Below are positions 52,094-61,212 of a stretch of 64,000 bases of DNA, piece after piece. Each line of letters begins with the position of its first letter. The first letter of the stretch is position 1. The DNA comes from RYN-230 sp963813975. GTDB taxonomy: Bacteria > Actinomycetota > Actinomycetes > Streptosporangiales > Streptosporangiaceae. The DNA lies in NCBI GenBank assembly GCA_963813975.1, contig CAWFAP010000001.1:248001-312000 (forward strand), in the 5' to 3' direction. The notes beneath the pieces are model-generated. The model made no database searches and had not been told where the DNA came from. It saw nothing but the letters and a program-made list of their open reading frames with translations. The position numbers and the translations under genes were made by a program.

Positions 52094-54153
52094 TCACAGG
52101 GCGGCTCCTGCCCGCTCGCCCTCGATCACCGCGGCGTGGGCCCGGCGCGGCGCCAGGCAGTCACCCACCCGGTGCACCTCGAACGGCGCACCGCGCAGCG
52201 CGTGCCACAGCTCATCAGCGGGCCGGGGCGGGACCGCGCAGGCCACCCAGTCGCAGCCCAGCCGCTGGCTGATCCCGGTCGGGTGGTGCAGCAGCGTGAG
52301 CTCCAGGCGGCCGGCCCGTCCCCGGCCGCGTCCAGCACCACCACGTCCGTACGCTGCCGGACGCCCTGGGCGTGCGCCTTCCTGGTCCACAGCTCCAGGT
52401 CCAGGGTGAGGTCAAGGTCCTGGCCCACCACCATGGCGCTGGTCACCACTTCCACCGCGCAGCCACGGTCCGCGAGAAGTTCCGCCACCGAGGTGCCCTG
52501 ATGGAAGCCGAGCTCGTCCAGCACGACCACGGTGCCTTCCGGCCGGACCGAGCCGTCGGCCACCTGGCGCACGTCCACCACCCGGGGGTGCCCGTGCGCC
52601 CAGGCAGGCTGGACCGGCACGGCGCCGGTGGCCAGGACAACCGCGTCGGGCCGCTCGTCCCGCAGGAACCCCGCGTGCACCGGGTGGCTGGTCTCCAGGC
52701 GCACCCCGGCCCGCCGTGCCTGGGCGGCCAGATCGCGCGTGAGGGCGCCGAACGCGCCGCGGCCCGGCATCCGGGCCGCGACCCAGGCCTGCCCGCCCGT
52801 GCGGGCGGCGCTCTCGAACAGGGTGACGCGGTGCCCGCGCTCCGCGGCGGTCACGGCCGCCTGCAGGCCGCCCGGCCCGCCACCGACGACGTAGACCCGG
52901 CGTCCCGCGGCCGGCCTCCGTCCCGCGCCCGGCCTCCGTTCCGCGCCCGGGCCGGCGACCGCAGAAATGGAGGGCCGCGGCAGCGGGACGGATTCGTGCC
53001 CGGCCCGGGGGTTGACGGTGCAGCCGAGCCAGCGGTTGCGCCCGACCCGGCCCGCGCACTCCTGGTTGCAGGACAGGCAGGTACGGATCCCGGACGCGTC
53101 TCCGGCCCGGGCCTTGGCCGCGAAGTCCGGGTCGGCGATCTGCCCGCGGACCACCGCGACCAGGTCGCACTGCCCGTCGGCCAGCGCCTGGTCGGCCTGC
53201 CGCGGGTCGGTGATCCGGCCCGCCCCGATGACCGGGATCCCCACTGCGGCGCGGATGGCGGCCGGGACGTGCATCGCGTGCCCGGGGGCAGTGCGCATGC
53301 TCGCCACGACCAGGTACAGGGTCGCGGTGGCCACCCCGATCGTGGTGTTGATGTAGTCCACCGCGCCGGTGGCGCTGGCCATCCGGGCCACCTCGACCGC
53401 CTCGCCGAGCGTGGCGCCGCCCTCAATCAGCTCGCCGCCGCCGAGCCGCACGCCGAGCACGAGCCCGGGGCCGATCGCCGCGCGCACCGCGGCCACCACC
53501 TCCAGCAACAGCCGGGCCCGGTTGGCCAGCGCCCCGCCGTACCCGTCGGTGCGCTGGTTCGTGGCCGGGGACAGGAAGCCCCGGATGATCGAGGACTGCG
53601 AGCACTGCAGCTCCACCCCGTCGAACCCGCCCTCCGCGCAGTGCCGGGCGACGCGGGCGTAGCCAGCCACGATGTCCGCGATCTCATCCGGCTCGACCGG
53701 CTTGGGCACCTCGCGGAACAGCGGGTCGGGCACCGGGCTCGGCGCCTGCACCGGGAGCCGGGAGTACATGCCGGAGGACTGCCCGCCGTTGTGGTTCAGC
53801 TGGGCCAGGACCGGGACCCCGTGCGCGTGCACCGCGCCGGTGATCCGCCGGTAGCCCGGGATCACCTCGGGCCGGTGACCCTGGATCAGCTTCTCGTAGG
53901 GCTGGTCGGCGGGGTGGGTGGAGTGCTCCTCGGTGATGATCAGCCCGGCCCCGCCCACCGCGCGGCGCGCGTAGTACGCGGCATGCTGCTCGGTGGGCAG
54001 CCCGCCGCGGGCGTAGTTGGTCAGGTGGGCGGCGAACACCACCCGGTTGGCCAGGTTCAGCGGGCCCACCCGGAGCGGGGTGAACAGGTGCCGGTACGGT
54101 CCCGTGCTCAAAGCTCTGCGCTCATGGCTCGGTGCTGATGGCTCTGTGCTCAT
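52094..54153 (-). CDS. OYE/FadH-type flavoprotein 2 of the mycofactocin cluster, 3' frameshift
   Basis: An iron-sulfur flavoenzyme like 2,4-dienoyl-CoA reductase. The front is a TIM barrel with FMN (YRHLFTPLRVGPLNLANRVVF, AQLNHNGGQSSG). The cysteines in CLSCNQECAGRVGRNRWLGC bind a 4Fe-4S cluster, and VYVVGGGPGGLQAA is the FAD/NAD dinucleotide site. It matches the OYE families found beside mft genes. The frame as written ends at 52126 in nonsense (CTTRPGSASGWAATG). The neighbouring frame encodes the expected end (LTLLHHPTGISQRLGCDW to RAGAAL, stop 52094). A one-base change in the C run at 52320-52323 restores it. Confidence 0.85.
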
Positions 54154-54156
54154 CGC

Positions 54157-55053
54157 TCAGCTCGCGAACACCGCGCTCAGCGCGGGCGCCACGTCGGTGT
54201 AGGCCCGGATGCGCCGCAGCCGCCCGCGGCCCAGCCGGGCCAGCTCCCGGGCGAGCTCCTCGTCCTGCTCGCCGGAGGTGTCCAGGAGCACGTCCAGCCG
54301 GGACAGGCGGGCTGCGAGCGGGCGCGGGTCCGGGCCGGCGTTGTGCACGCAATCGGACAGCAGCACCACCCGCGCGTCGCGGGCCGGCACCCGGGCCAGC
54401 TCGGTCGCGGCCACCTGCAGCGGGAACGCGATGTTGGTCAGCCCCTTGGCCGGGATGCGGAGCATCTCCTCCAGGAGCTGCTGGGCGGGCACGTGCTGGC
54501 CGAGGTGGCTGAGCACCGCCGCGTCGGACCAGAACGCCACGACCGCCAGGTCGTCGCGGTCCAGTTCCGCGGCCAGCGCGCCGACCGTGGCGGCCGCGGT
54601 CCGGATCCGCTCGCCACGCATCGACCCGGACACGTCGGCCAGCAGCACCACACTGCGCCGGGTCCGGACCCGCTCGCGGACGATGATGTCGCCCTCCTCG
54701 GGCACCGGATGCTCAACCAGCTGCTCGACGGTCCGGTCGAGATCGATGTCGTCCGACCCGCCGTTGTAGCGGACGCTGGCCAGCTCGCCGACGCCGCGCC
54801 GCGCGGAGGTGTCACGCCGTGGCCGGGGCACCGCGAGCCGGGCGGCGATCTGCCGGGCCCGGCGCAGCGTCTCCGGATCGGCCTGCACCTCACCGTCGAC
54901 CGCGTCCGTCAGCGTGCCCTGCTCGGCGGTGATCGCCGGGCCCCCGCTGCCCGACCGGGGCGGCCGCCGGCCACCGCGGCCGCCACCCGGCAGCACCAGG
55001 CCGCCGGTCCCGCCGCGGGCCGGCTCCAGCAGCACCGGCGGCTCATCCAGCAC
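54157..55053 (-). CDS. VWA-domain (CoxE-like) protein
   Basis: 298 residues. The MIDAS motif is DVSGSM (with the later Thr and Asp in KGLTNIAF and LLSDCVHN) of a von Willebrand factor A domain, with a basic, Pro-rich front. VWA proteins next to MoxR ATPases help load metal or cofactor into enzymes (CoxE, NorD, CbbO). The gene is in the same frame as moxR, separated by one stop and 28 codons without ATG, GTG or TTG, so the GTG used here has no ribosome site. It ends 4 bases before OYE 2. Confidence 0.83.
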   Translation of the reverse strand: MLDEPPVLLEPARGGTGGLVLPGGGRGGRRPPRSGSGGPAITAEQGTLTDAVDGEVQADPETLRRARQIAARLAVPRPRRDTSARRGVGELASVRYNGGSDDIDLDRTVEQLVEHPVPEEGDIIVRERVRTRRSVVLLADVSGSMRGERIRTAAATVGALAAELDRDDLAVVAFWSDAAVLSHLGQHVPAQQLLEEMLRIPAKGLTNIAFPLQVAATELARVPARDARVVLLSDCVHNAGPDPRPLAARLSRLDVLLDTSGEQDEELARELARLGRGRLRRIRAYTDVAPALSAVFAS

Positions 55054-55137
55054 TTTGGGCCGGCGGCGCAGCGGGCGCAGCTGCGACGCCGGGCGGTCGC
55101 TGCGCCGCTGGACGGGCGAGTCGGCCTCGACGGCTCT

Positions 55138-56070
55138 TCAACCAGGTGCCGCCGCGGCCGGGTTCAGGATGAAGTGGTCCTCCCAGATCTGCCGGAGCAC
55201 GGCCTCGGGGGTGAGCTCCACGGTTTCGTCGAGGAAGATGCGCCCGGACAGCGCGACCACCATGGCGTCGAACACGATGTCCCGATAGCTCTCGTGCTCC
55301 GCAACCATGGTCCCGCGCAGCTCCAGCAGCTGCCCCGCGATCAGGGTCACGTCGATGGCGCCGCGCACGCTGCTACCCTGCCGGACGTCCGGGTGCTCGC
55401 GGGTGACGCGGGTCACCGCGACCGCGTCGGCGACCAGCCGGGTGTACAGCTCGCCGGGCAGGTCCGGCAGCGGGGCGCGGAGCACGACGATGCCCCGCTC
55501 CGACTCGGCGTCCTGGTAGCCGATGGCCAGCCGGCACAGCCGGTCGTGTACCGAGGTGGACAGCCGGGTGGTGCCCACGTTGTCGTACGGGTTCATCGAC
55601 GCGATGACCCGGAACGTGGGCTTGGCGGTGACCGTGCCCGCCCGGGGCACCGCTACCTGCCGCTCGGCCATCGCGGTGAGCAGCGTGTTCAGCGTGTCCT
55701 CGGGAGCCCGGTTGAACTCCTCGATGTACAGGAACCCGCCTTCGCGCATGGCCTCCAGCAGCGGGCCGTCCACGAAGTTGTCCTGGCTGTAGTCCTCGCG
55801 CAGCACCCGGGCCGGGTTGTGGTGCCCGATCAGCTTGGCCGGCGTGAGGTCCGCGTTGCCCTCGACGAACACGAGCGGGATGCCCCACTCGGCCGTGATC
55901 GCCCGCAGCAGCGTGCTCTTGCTGGTGCCGGGCGGCCCTTCCAGGATGATGTCGCGGCCGGCGGCGACGGCCGCGAGCGTGAGGGTCAGCTCACGCTCGC
56001 GGCCCACCAGGTGCGCCGCCACCCGCTGGTAGGTGCGCGCCAGGTCCGCGGTGCTCGTTTCCTCTGTCAC
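55138..56070 (-). CDS. MoxR-family AAA+ ATPase
   Basis: 310 residues. Walker A GPPGTSKS at 45-52, Walker B GFLYIEEFNRAPEDT, sensor 1 in VIASMNPYDNVGT. This is the MoxR class (CoxD/NorQ/CbbQ-like) that works with a VWA partner as a chaperone for cofactor insertion. No carbon monoxide dehydrogenase or methanol dehydrogenase subunits are in the window, so its client is probably one of the mft-linked oxidoreductases (inference). Confidence 0.92.
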   Translation of the reverse strand: MTEETSTADLARTYQRVAAHLVGRERELTLTLAAVAAGRDIILEGPPGTSKSTLLRAITAEWGIPLVFVEGNADLTPAKLIGHHNPARVLREDYSQDNFVDGPLLEAMREGGFLYIEEFNRAPEDTLNTLLTAMAERQVAVPRAGTVTAKPTFRVIASMNPYDNVGTTRLSTSVHDRLCRLAIGYQDAESERGIVVLRAPLPDLPGELYTRLVADAVAVTRVTREHPDVRQGSSVRGAIDVTLIAGQLLELRGTMVAEHESYRDIVFDAMVVALSGRIFLDETVELTPEAVLRQIWEDHFILNPAAAAPG

Positions 56071-56122
56071 TTTTCCTCAGTCGTGTAAGCCGGCGCCCGA
56101 TGAGCTGGCCGTAGGTGAACTG

Positions 56123-56959
56123 TCACTTGGTAAGCGATCCTGCGTCGATGGGCAGCGTCACCCCGGTGACGTACCGGGCCTCGTCCGAGGCTAGCCACAG
56201 CACGGCGTTGGAGATGTCGACCGGCTCGACCCAGGGGATCGGCAGCGCGTTCAGCTCCTGGAAGCGGGCGCCCAGCACTTCCTTGGTGCGCTCTTCCACC
56301 GGCAGGTCCGCGCCGAACAGCTCGTAGGTGGCCGCGTTCTGGATCATGTCGGTGTTCACGCTCGTCGGGTGCACGCTGTTGACCCTGATCATGTCCGGGG
56401 CCAGTTCCAGCGCCAGCGTCCGCATCAGGCCCACGACACCGTGCTTGGCCGCGGTGTAATGCCCGATGTTCGGGATCGCCATGAGGCCCGCGGTCGAGCT
56501 GGTCAGGATGATCGACCCGCCGCCGGCCGCGCGCAGGTGCGGGATGGCCGCCTTGGCCGCGTGCCAGACACCGGTCAGGTTGACGTCGATCATGTCCTGC
56601 CAGTGGGTTTCGTCGAGCTCCTCGAGGCTCCCGAAGCTGAAGATGCCGGCGTTGGCGGACACGATGTCCAGGTGCCCGAGCTGGGCGACGCCGTCGTCCA
56701 GCGCGGCCTTCACCGCGCCGTAGTCGCGGACGTCGGCCTGGGTGGCGACGATCCGCCGGTCCAGGGCCTCGACTTCCTTGACCGTCTCGGCCAGGTCCTC
56801 GGGGGTCGACATGGCGTAGGGCACGCTGCCGATCTGGCCAGCCAGGTCGACGGCGATGATGTCCGCGCCTTCCTGGGCCAGCCGGATCGCGTGCGAGCGG
56901 CCCTGGCCGCGCGCCGCGCCGGTGATGAAGGCGACCTTGCCTGCTACTCGTCCTGCCAT
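56123..56959 (-). CDS. Mycofactocin-coupled SDR (copy A)
   Basis: 278 residues. The start MAGRVAGKVAFITGAARGQG is diagnostic of the mycofactocin-coupled SDR family (carveol dehydrogenase-like). The NAD-binding insertion (DLAGQIGSVPYAM) after strand 2 is typical and is thought to lock NAD in place. NANAG is replaced by SANAG; the active site is TSSTAG and YTAAK. The substrate is probably a secondary alcohol. It is one of three intact tandem copies; the others start at 58151 and 58983. Confidence 0.92.
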   Translation of the reverse strand: MAGRVAGKVAFITGAARGQGRSHAIRLAQEGADIIAVDLAGQIGSVPYAMSTPEDLAETVKEVEALDRRIVATQADVRDYGAVKAALDDGVAQLGHLDIVSANAGIFSFGSLEELDETHWQDMIDVNLTGVWHAAKAAIPHLRAAGGGSIILTSSTAGLMAIPNIGHYTAAKHGVVGLMRTLALELAPDMIRVNSVHPTSVNTDMIQNAATYELFGADLPVEERTKEVLGARFQELNALPIPWVEPVDISNAVLWLASDEARYVTGVTLPIDAGSLTK

Positions 56960-56971
56960 GGGGGCGTGCTC

Positions 56972-57296
56972 CTATCGGATTGTGTTGCCTGCGTTGACGG
57001 TGAACTCCAGGCCGGTGACGTACTGGGCCTCGTCCGAGGCGAGGAAGAGCACCGCATTGCTGATGTCGCGCGCCTCCACCGCCTCGACCGGGAGGGTGTT
57101 CACGAAGATCGGGCCCAGGTTCGGGTCCCGCTCGATGAGCGGGTTCAGCCCGCCGGTTCACGGTCGGCACTGACTCGCACAGGTTGACCGCGATCATGTC
57201 CGCGCCCTCCTGGGCGAGCCGGAGGGCGTGGCTGCGGCCCTGGCCGCGGGCCGCGCCGGTGATGAAGGCGACCTTGCCTTCCACTCGTCCAGCCAT
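56972..57296 (-). pseudogene. Internally deleted mycofactocin-coupled SDR
   Basis: The front MAGRVEGKVAFITGAARGQG and RLAQEGADMIAVNLCESVPTV is intact. Around 57150-57170 it jumps, out of frame, to the last part of the same fold: NPLIERDPNLGPIFVNTLP, DISNAVLFLASDEAQYVTG, ending NAGNTIR. About 170 residues of the middle, including the catalytic Tyr and Lys, are gone. It sits between two intact copies, as expected from recombination within a tandem array. Confidence 0.88.
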
Positions 57297-57314
57297 GCTG
57301 AATGCTCTTCGCTC

Positions 57315-58151
57315 CTACTTGATGACGGCCCCGGCGTCCACGGGCAGCGCGACGCCGGTGATGTAGCGGGCCTCGTCGGAGGCCAGGAACAGCACCGCGT
57401 TGCTGATGTCCACCGCGTCCACCCAGGGGATCGGCAGCACGTTCATGGCCTGCGACGCGGGCTCGAAGTCGGCCCGGGTCGGGTGGTCCAGGTCGGGCCG
57501 GAACAGCCGGTACGTCGCCTCGTTCTGGATCATCGGGGTGTCCACCTGGGTGGGGTGGATGCTGTTGACCCGGATTGAGTGCGGCGCCAGCTCCAGGGCC
57601 AGCGTCCGCATCAGCCCGACCACGCCGTGCTTGGCCGACACGTAGTGCGCGATGTTGGCGTACGCCTGCAGGCCCGCGGCCGAGCTGGTCAGCACGATCG
57701 ACCCGCCGTGTCCGCCCTCGATCAGGTGCGGCACGGCCGCCTTGGCCGTATGCCAGACCCCGGTCAGGTTGACATCGATCATGTCCTGCCAGGTCTGCTC
57801 GGCGAGGTCCTGGGCCGCGTACGGCGACGAGCCGATCCCGGCGTTGGCGCTGACGATGTCCAGCCGCCCCAGCTGCGCGACGCCGTCGGCCAGCGCCGCC
57901 TGCACGGCGCCGAAGTCCCGGACGTCGGCCTTGGTGGCGACGATCCGCCGGTCCAGCGCCTCGACCTCCTTGACCGTCTCGGCCAGGTCCTGCTCGGTCG
58001 CGCCGGCGTACGGCATCCCCGGCATGTCCTCGCACACGTCCACCGCGATGATGTCCGCGCCCTCCTGGGCGAGCCGGACGGCGTGGCTGCGGCCCTGGCC
58101 GCGCGCCGCGCCGGTGATGAACGCGACCTTGCCTGCTACCCGTCCTGCCAT
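57315..58151 (-). CDS. Mycofactocin-coupled SDR (copy B)
   Basis: 278 residues and very similar to copy A. Motifs: TGAARGQGRSHAVRLAQEGADIIAVDV, insertion CEDMPGMPYAGAT, ADVRDFGAVQ, SANAGIGSS, TSSAAG and YVSAK. The difference from copy A is mainly in the substrate loop (RLFRPDLDHPTRADF). This suggests related but distinct alcohols. The ATG at 58151 is 10 bases downstream of the SDR stop above it. Confidence 0.92.
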   Translation of the reverse strand: MAGRVAGKVAFITGAARGQGRSHAVRLAQEGADIIAVDVCEDMPGMPYAGATEQDLAETVKEVEALDRRIVATKADVRDFGAVQAALADGVAQLGRLDIVSANAGIGSSPYAAQDLAEQTWQDMIDVNLTGVWHTAKAAVPHLIEGGHGGSIVLTSSAAGLQAYANIAHYVSAKHGVVGLMRTLALELAPHSIRVNSIHPTQVDTPMIQNEATYRLFRPDLDHPTRADFEPASQAMNVLPIPWVDAVDISNAVLFLASDEARYITGVALPVDAGAVIK

Positions 58152-58161
58152 GTCGTCCGCC

Positions 58162-58983
58162 TCACTTCCTGTTCGTGAAGCCGGCGTCAACGGGCACCGT
58201 GATGCCGGTGACGTAGCGGCCGTCGTCGGAGACCAGCCAGAGAATGGCGTTGGAGATGTCAACCGGCTCGACCATGTCCACCGGCAGCGCGTTGGCCATC
58301 GCCTGGCCCATGGCCGGGTCGGACTCCAGGAACTGCTGCATCACCTCGTTGACCACCATCGGCGTGCGGACGCCGGTCGGGTGCACCGAGTTCACCCGGA
58401 TGCTGTGCGGGGCCAGGGTGTTGGCGTAGGAGCGCATCAGGCCGACGACGCCGTGCTTGGACGCGGTGTAGCCCAGGCCGCCGCGGCTCGCCCCGCCGAT
58501 GCCGTTGATGCCCGCGGTCGAGCTGGTGAGCACGATCGCCCCGCCCTGGCCGCGCTCGATCATCGAGGGGATGGCCGTCTCGACCGTGTTGAACACGCCA
58601 GTCAGGTTGACGTCGATGACGTCCTGCCACGCCTGGTGCGGCTCCTCACCCAGCGCCATGGGGGCGATCCCGGCGTTGGCCAGCACGATGTCCACCGGCC
58701 CGAGTTCCGCGACACCCGCGTCGAACGCCGCCTTCAGCCCGGCCTCGTCCCGCACGTCGGCCTGGCGGGCCACGATCCGCCGGTCCAGCGCCTCGACCTC
58801 CTTGGCCGTCTCAGCCAGGTCGTCCGGGGTGGCCATCGGGTAGGCCACCGAGTCGATCTGCGCGCAGAGGTCCACCGCGATGATGCTGGCGCCTTCCTGG
58901 GCGAGCCGGATGGCGTGGCTGCGGCCCTGGCCACGGGCCGCGCCGGTGATGAAGGCCACCTTGCCTTCGAGCTTTCCTGCCAC
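58162..58983 (-). CDS. Mycofactocin-coupled SDR (copy C), read in frame from OYE 1
   Basis: 273 residues from a GTG preceded by AGGAAAGG. Motifs: AGKLEGKVAFITGAARGQG, insertion AQIDSVAYPMATPDDL, LANAGIAPM, TSSTAG and YTASK, end VDAGFTNRK. No stop separates it from the OYE 1 frame upstream, so a fused protein is also possible. The active-site set is complete. Confidence 0.9.
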   Translation of the reverse strand: MAGKLEGKVAFITGAARGQGRSHAIRLAQEGASIIAVDLCAQIDSVAYPMATPDDLAETAKEVEALDRRIVARQADVRDEAGLKAAFDAGVAELGPVDIVLANAGIAPMALGEEPHQAWQDVIDVNLTGVFNTVETAIPSMIERGQGGAIVLTSSTAGINGIGGASRGGLGYTASKHGVVGLMRSYANTLAPHSIRVNSVHPTGVRTPMVVNEVMQQFLESDPAMGQAMANALPVDMVEPVDISNAILWLVSDDGRYVTGITVPVDAGFTNRK

Positions 58984-61211
58984 TGCTCTCACTGCCTTTC
59001 CTGGTTTGTGAGTGCGTCCGGCGATCGCCGGCGGGTCTCCTTCGACTGCTCCCCCCCGCGTGCGGCACGGGCGCCGATGAGGTCTTCGTTGCGGCGCATG
59101 AGCCTTCGCGTGCGGCCTGCGGCCAGGCGCCGGCGAACGCGCGGCGGGCTGTCTCTGGGGCGCCGGGGCGGCCGGGGGCGGCTGCTCGCGCTCCAGGGCA
59201 CCGATGTCCGGGGCGCCGATTTCCAGGGCGCGGCGGCGGCCCTCCAGCACCGCCTCCGCCGCGGTGCGCGGGGCCACGCAGTCGCCCGCGCGGGGCAGGC
59301 CGGGTGGGCCCAGGTCAGACAGGGCCGCGTCGTACAGCGCGGTGTCGGCCAGGCGGTGGCCGCAGTCGACCACCGCGGCGCAGCCGATCTCCCGCTGCTC
59401 CCCGGTCCAGGCGTGTTCCAGCAGCGCCCGGCCCTGGCCGGCCCGGCGGAGCGTCGAGCGCAGCGCCCGCGTCACCCCGGCCCGCTGCAGCCGTGCGTTG
59501 GCGTCGGCCAGGTCACCGGCCCGCGACAGCTGTGCCCCGGCCACCGGGTCCGGGGTCACCAGGGTCACGGTGCGGCCGCCCGCGGCCAGCCACTCGGCCA
59601 TGGCCACCCCGGCCGGGCCGCCGGCCGGGTCGGCCACCACCACCGGGCCGTCCGGCACGGAGGCCAGGCCACGGGACAGCACAGTCAGCGGGTCCAGCAT
59701 GATCGCAGGGTCCAGCCCGCCGGGGCGGACCGCGGGCCGGGACCCGGTCGCGAGCAGCACCTCGGTGCCGGCGGCCCGGGCCGCGGCCAGGCTGTCCACG
59801 CCGATCAGGGTGCCGGTGTCGATGCGCACGCCCAGCCGGCGGCACTCGGCGTCCAGCCAGTCCGTGAGCCGGGCCAGCCGTTCCCGGCCAGGGCCGGCGG
59901 CCGCGGTGCGCAGCGCCCCGCCGGTCCGCTCACTGCGCTCGGCGAGCCGGACCCGGTGGCCCCGGCCGGCCAACACCCGGGCCGCCTCCAGGCCGGCCGG
60001 GCCGCCGCCTACCACCAGCACGTCCCGGGGCCGCGGGTCGCGGCCCTCCTCAGGCGGGTCCCCGGTTTCGTGGCCGCTGCGCGGGTCGCCGACGCAGCTG
60101 ACCAGGGGGTTGCGCGGGTCGCGAACCTGGCAGGCCTGGTTGCACAGCAGGCAGGGCCGGACCTGCCCGGGGCGGTCCCGGCGCAGCTTGGCGACCAGGC
60201 GGGCGTCGGCGATCTGGGCCCGGGTCATCTCCACCAGGTCGCAGCCGCCGCCGTCCAGCGCGTCGCGCGCATCGCGGGCGTCGGCCACGCTGCCCTGCAG
60301 CACCACCGGGACCGCGCCGTCCAGCGCGTCCCGGACCTGCCTCGTGAGCGCGGCGTTGAACCGGGGCACGGTGTGCGCGTCGGGCCGGTAGGCGCTGGCC
60401 GAGTAGGGGCCGCCGCGCACCACGACCAGCAGATCCACCCAGCGGCTGAGCTCGCGGGCCTGGTCCGCCCCGGCCGCGGGCGTGACCCCGCCCCAGGGCG
60501 CCAGTTCGTCGCAGGACAGGCGCAGGCCGAGGATGTGCCGCGGCCCGATGGCGTCCCGGACCGCGGCGAGCACCTCCCGGGTCAGCCGGAGCCGGTCCGT
60601 GCCGTAGCCGTCGGCCCGGTGGTTGGTCAGGCCTGAGTGGAACTGGCGGAGCAGCGCGCCAGGCCCGGCGTCGATCTCCACCCCGTCGGCGCCGGCCGCG
60701 ACCGCCTGCCTGGCCGCCGCGGCGAAGCCGGCGGTCAGCGCGGAGATCTCCGGCGCGCCCATCTCCATCGGCACCTCGCGGGTGACCGGGTCCGGGACGC
60801 CGGACGGGCCCCACAGCACGGCCTGGGAGTAGGCGGACGAACCCTGCAGCCCGGTATGGCCCAGGCCGGCCAGCACCAACGTGCCGAGCGGCTGGCACGC
60901 GGCGGCGATCTGCCCCCAGCCGTCCGCGGCGGCCGAGGCCAGCGGCGCCCGCTCGTACGGCCAGTCCGAGGGGTGCACCGACGCGGTCTCGGTGACGATG
61001 AGCCCGGCCCCGCCCGCCGCGCGGCGCTGGTAGTAGGCGACGTGCCGGGGGAGAACGCGCGCTCCGGGTGCGGGCCAGCAGAGCCGAGGGCAGGCCCGGG
61101 CTGGCTGGCCGAGCCCAGGCTGGTCTCGTGCGGGCCGAACATGACCCTGGACTGCGCGGTCCGGCCGGCCAGCGTGACCGGGCCGGTGAGCCGCGCGAAT
61201 CCGGAGGTCAT
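58162..61211 (-). CDS. OYE/FadH-type flavoprotein 1 running in frame into SDR copy C; 5' frameshift
   Basis: ATG at 61211 follows the mftC stop by one base. The front reads FARLTGPVTLAGRTAQSRV and MFGPHETSLG, then PHPERAFSP. Adding one C to the run at 61047-61051 continues into RHVAYYQRRAAGGAGLIV and the rest of an OYE barrel, with 4Fe-4S cysteines in CLLCNQACQVRDPRNPLVSC and the dinucleotide site VLVVGGGPAGLEAA. The OYE fold ends near EAVLEGRRRALEIG; about 80 basic, Pro-rich residues lead without a stop into the SDR. OYE proteins of this type occur with mycofactocin genes, but such a fusion would be unusual. Electron transfer between flavin and SDR is inference. Confidence 0.75.
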
Positions 61212-61212
61212 G

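Noticed and set aside
54157..56070. MoxR and VWA genes as part of a carbon monoxide or nicotine dehydrogenase locus
   Set aside because: No molybdenum dehydrogenase subunits (CoxL, CoxM, CoxS type) or cofactor genes are in the window. The neighbours are mycofactocin genes.
57652..60636. 994-codon plus-strand open frame opposite the SDR and OYE genes
   Set aside because: It is antisense to well-conserved enzymes and has no motif of its own. The same applies to the long frames at 14795-16645, 42555-44372 and 52372-54138.
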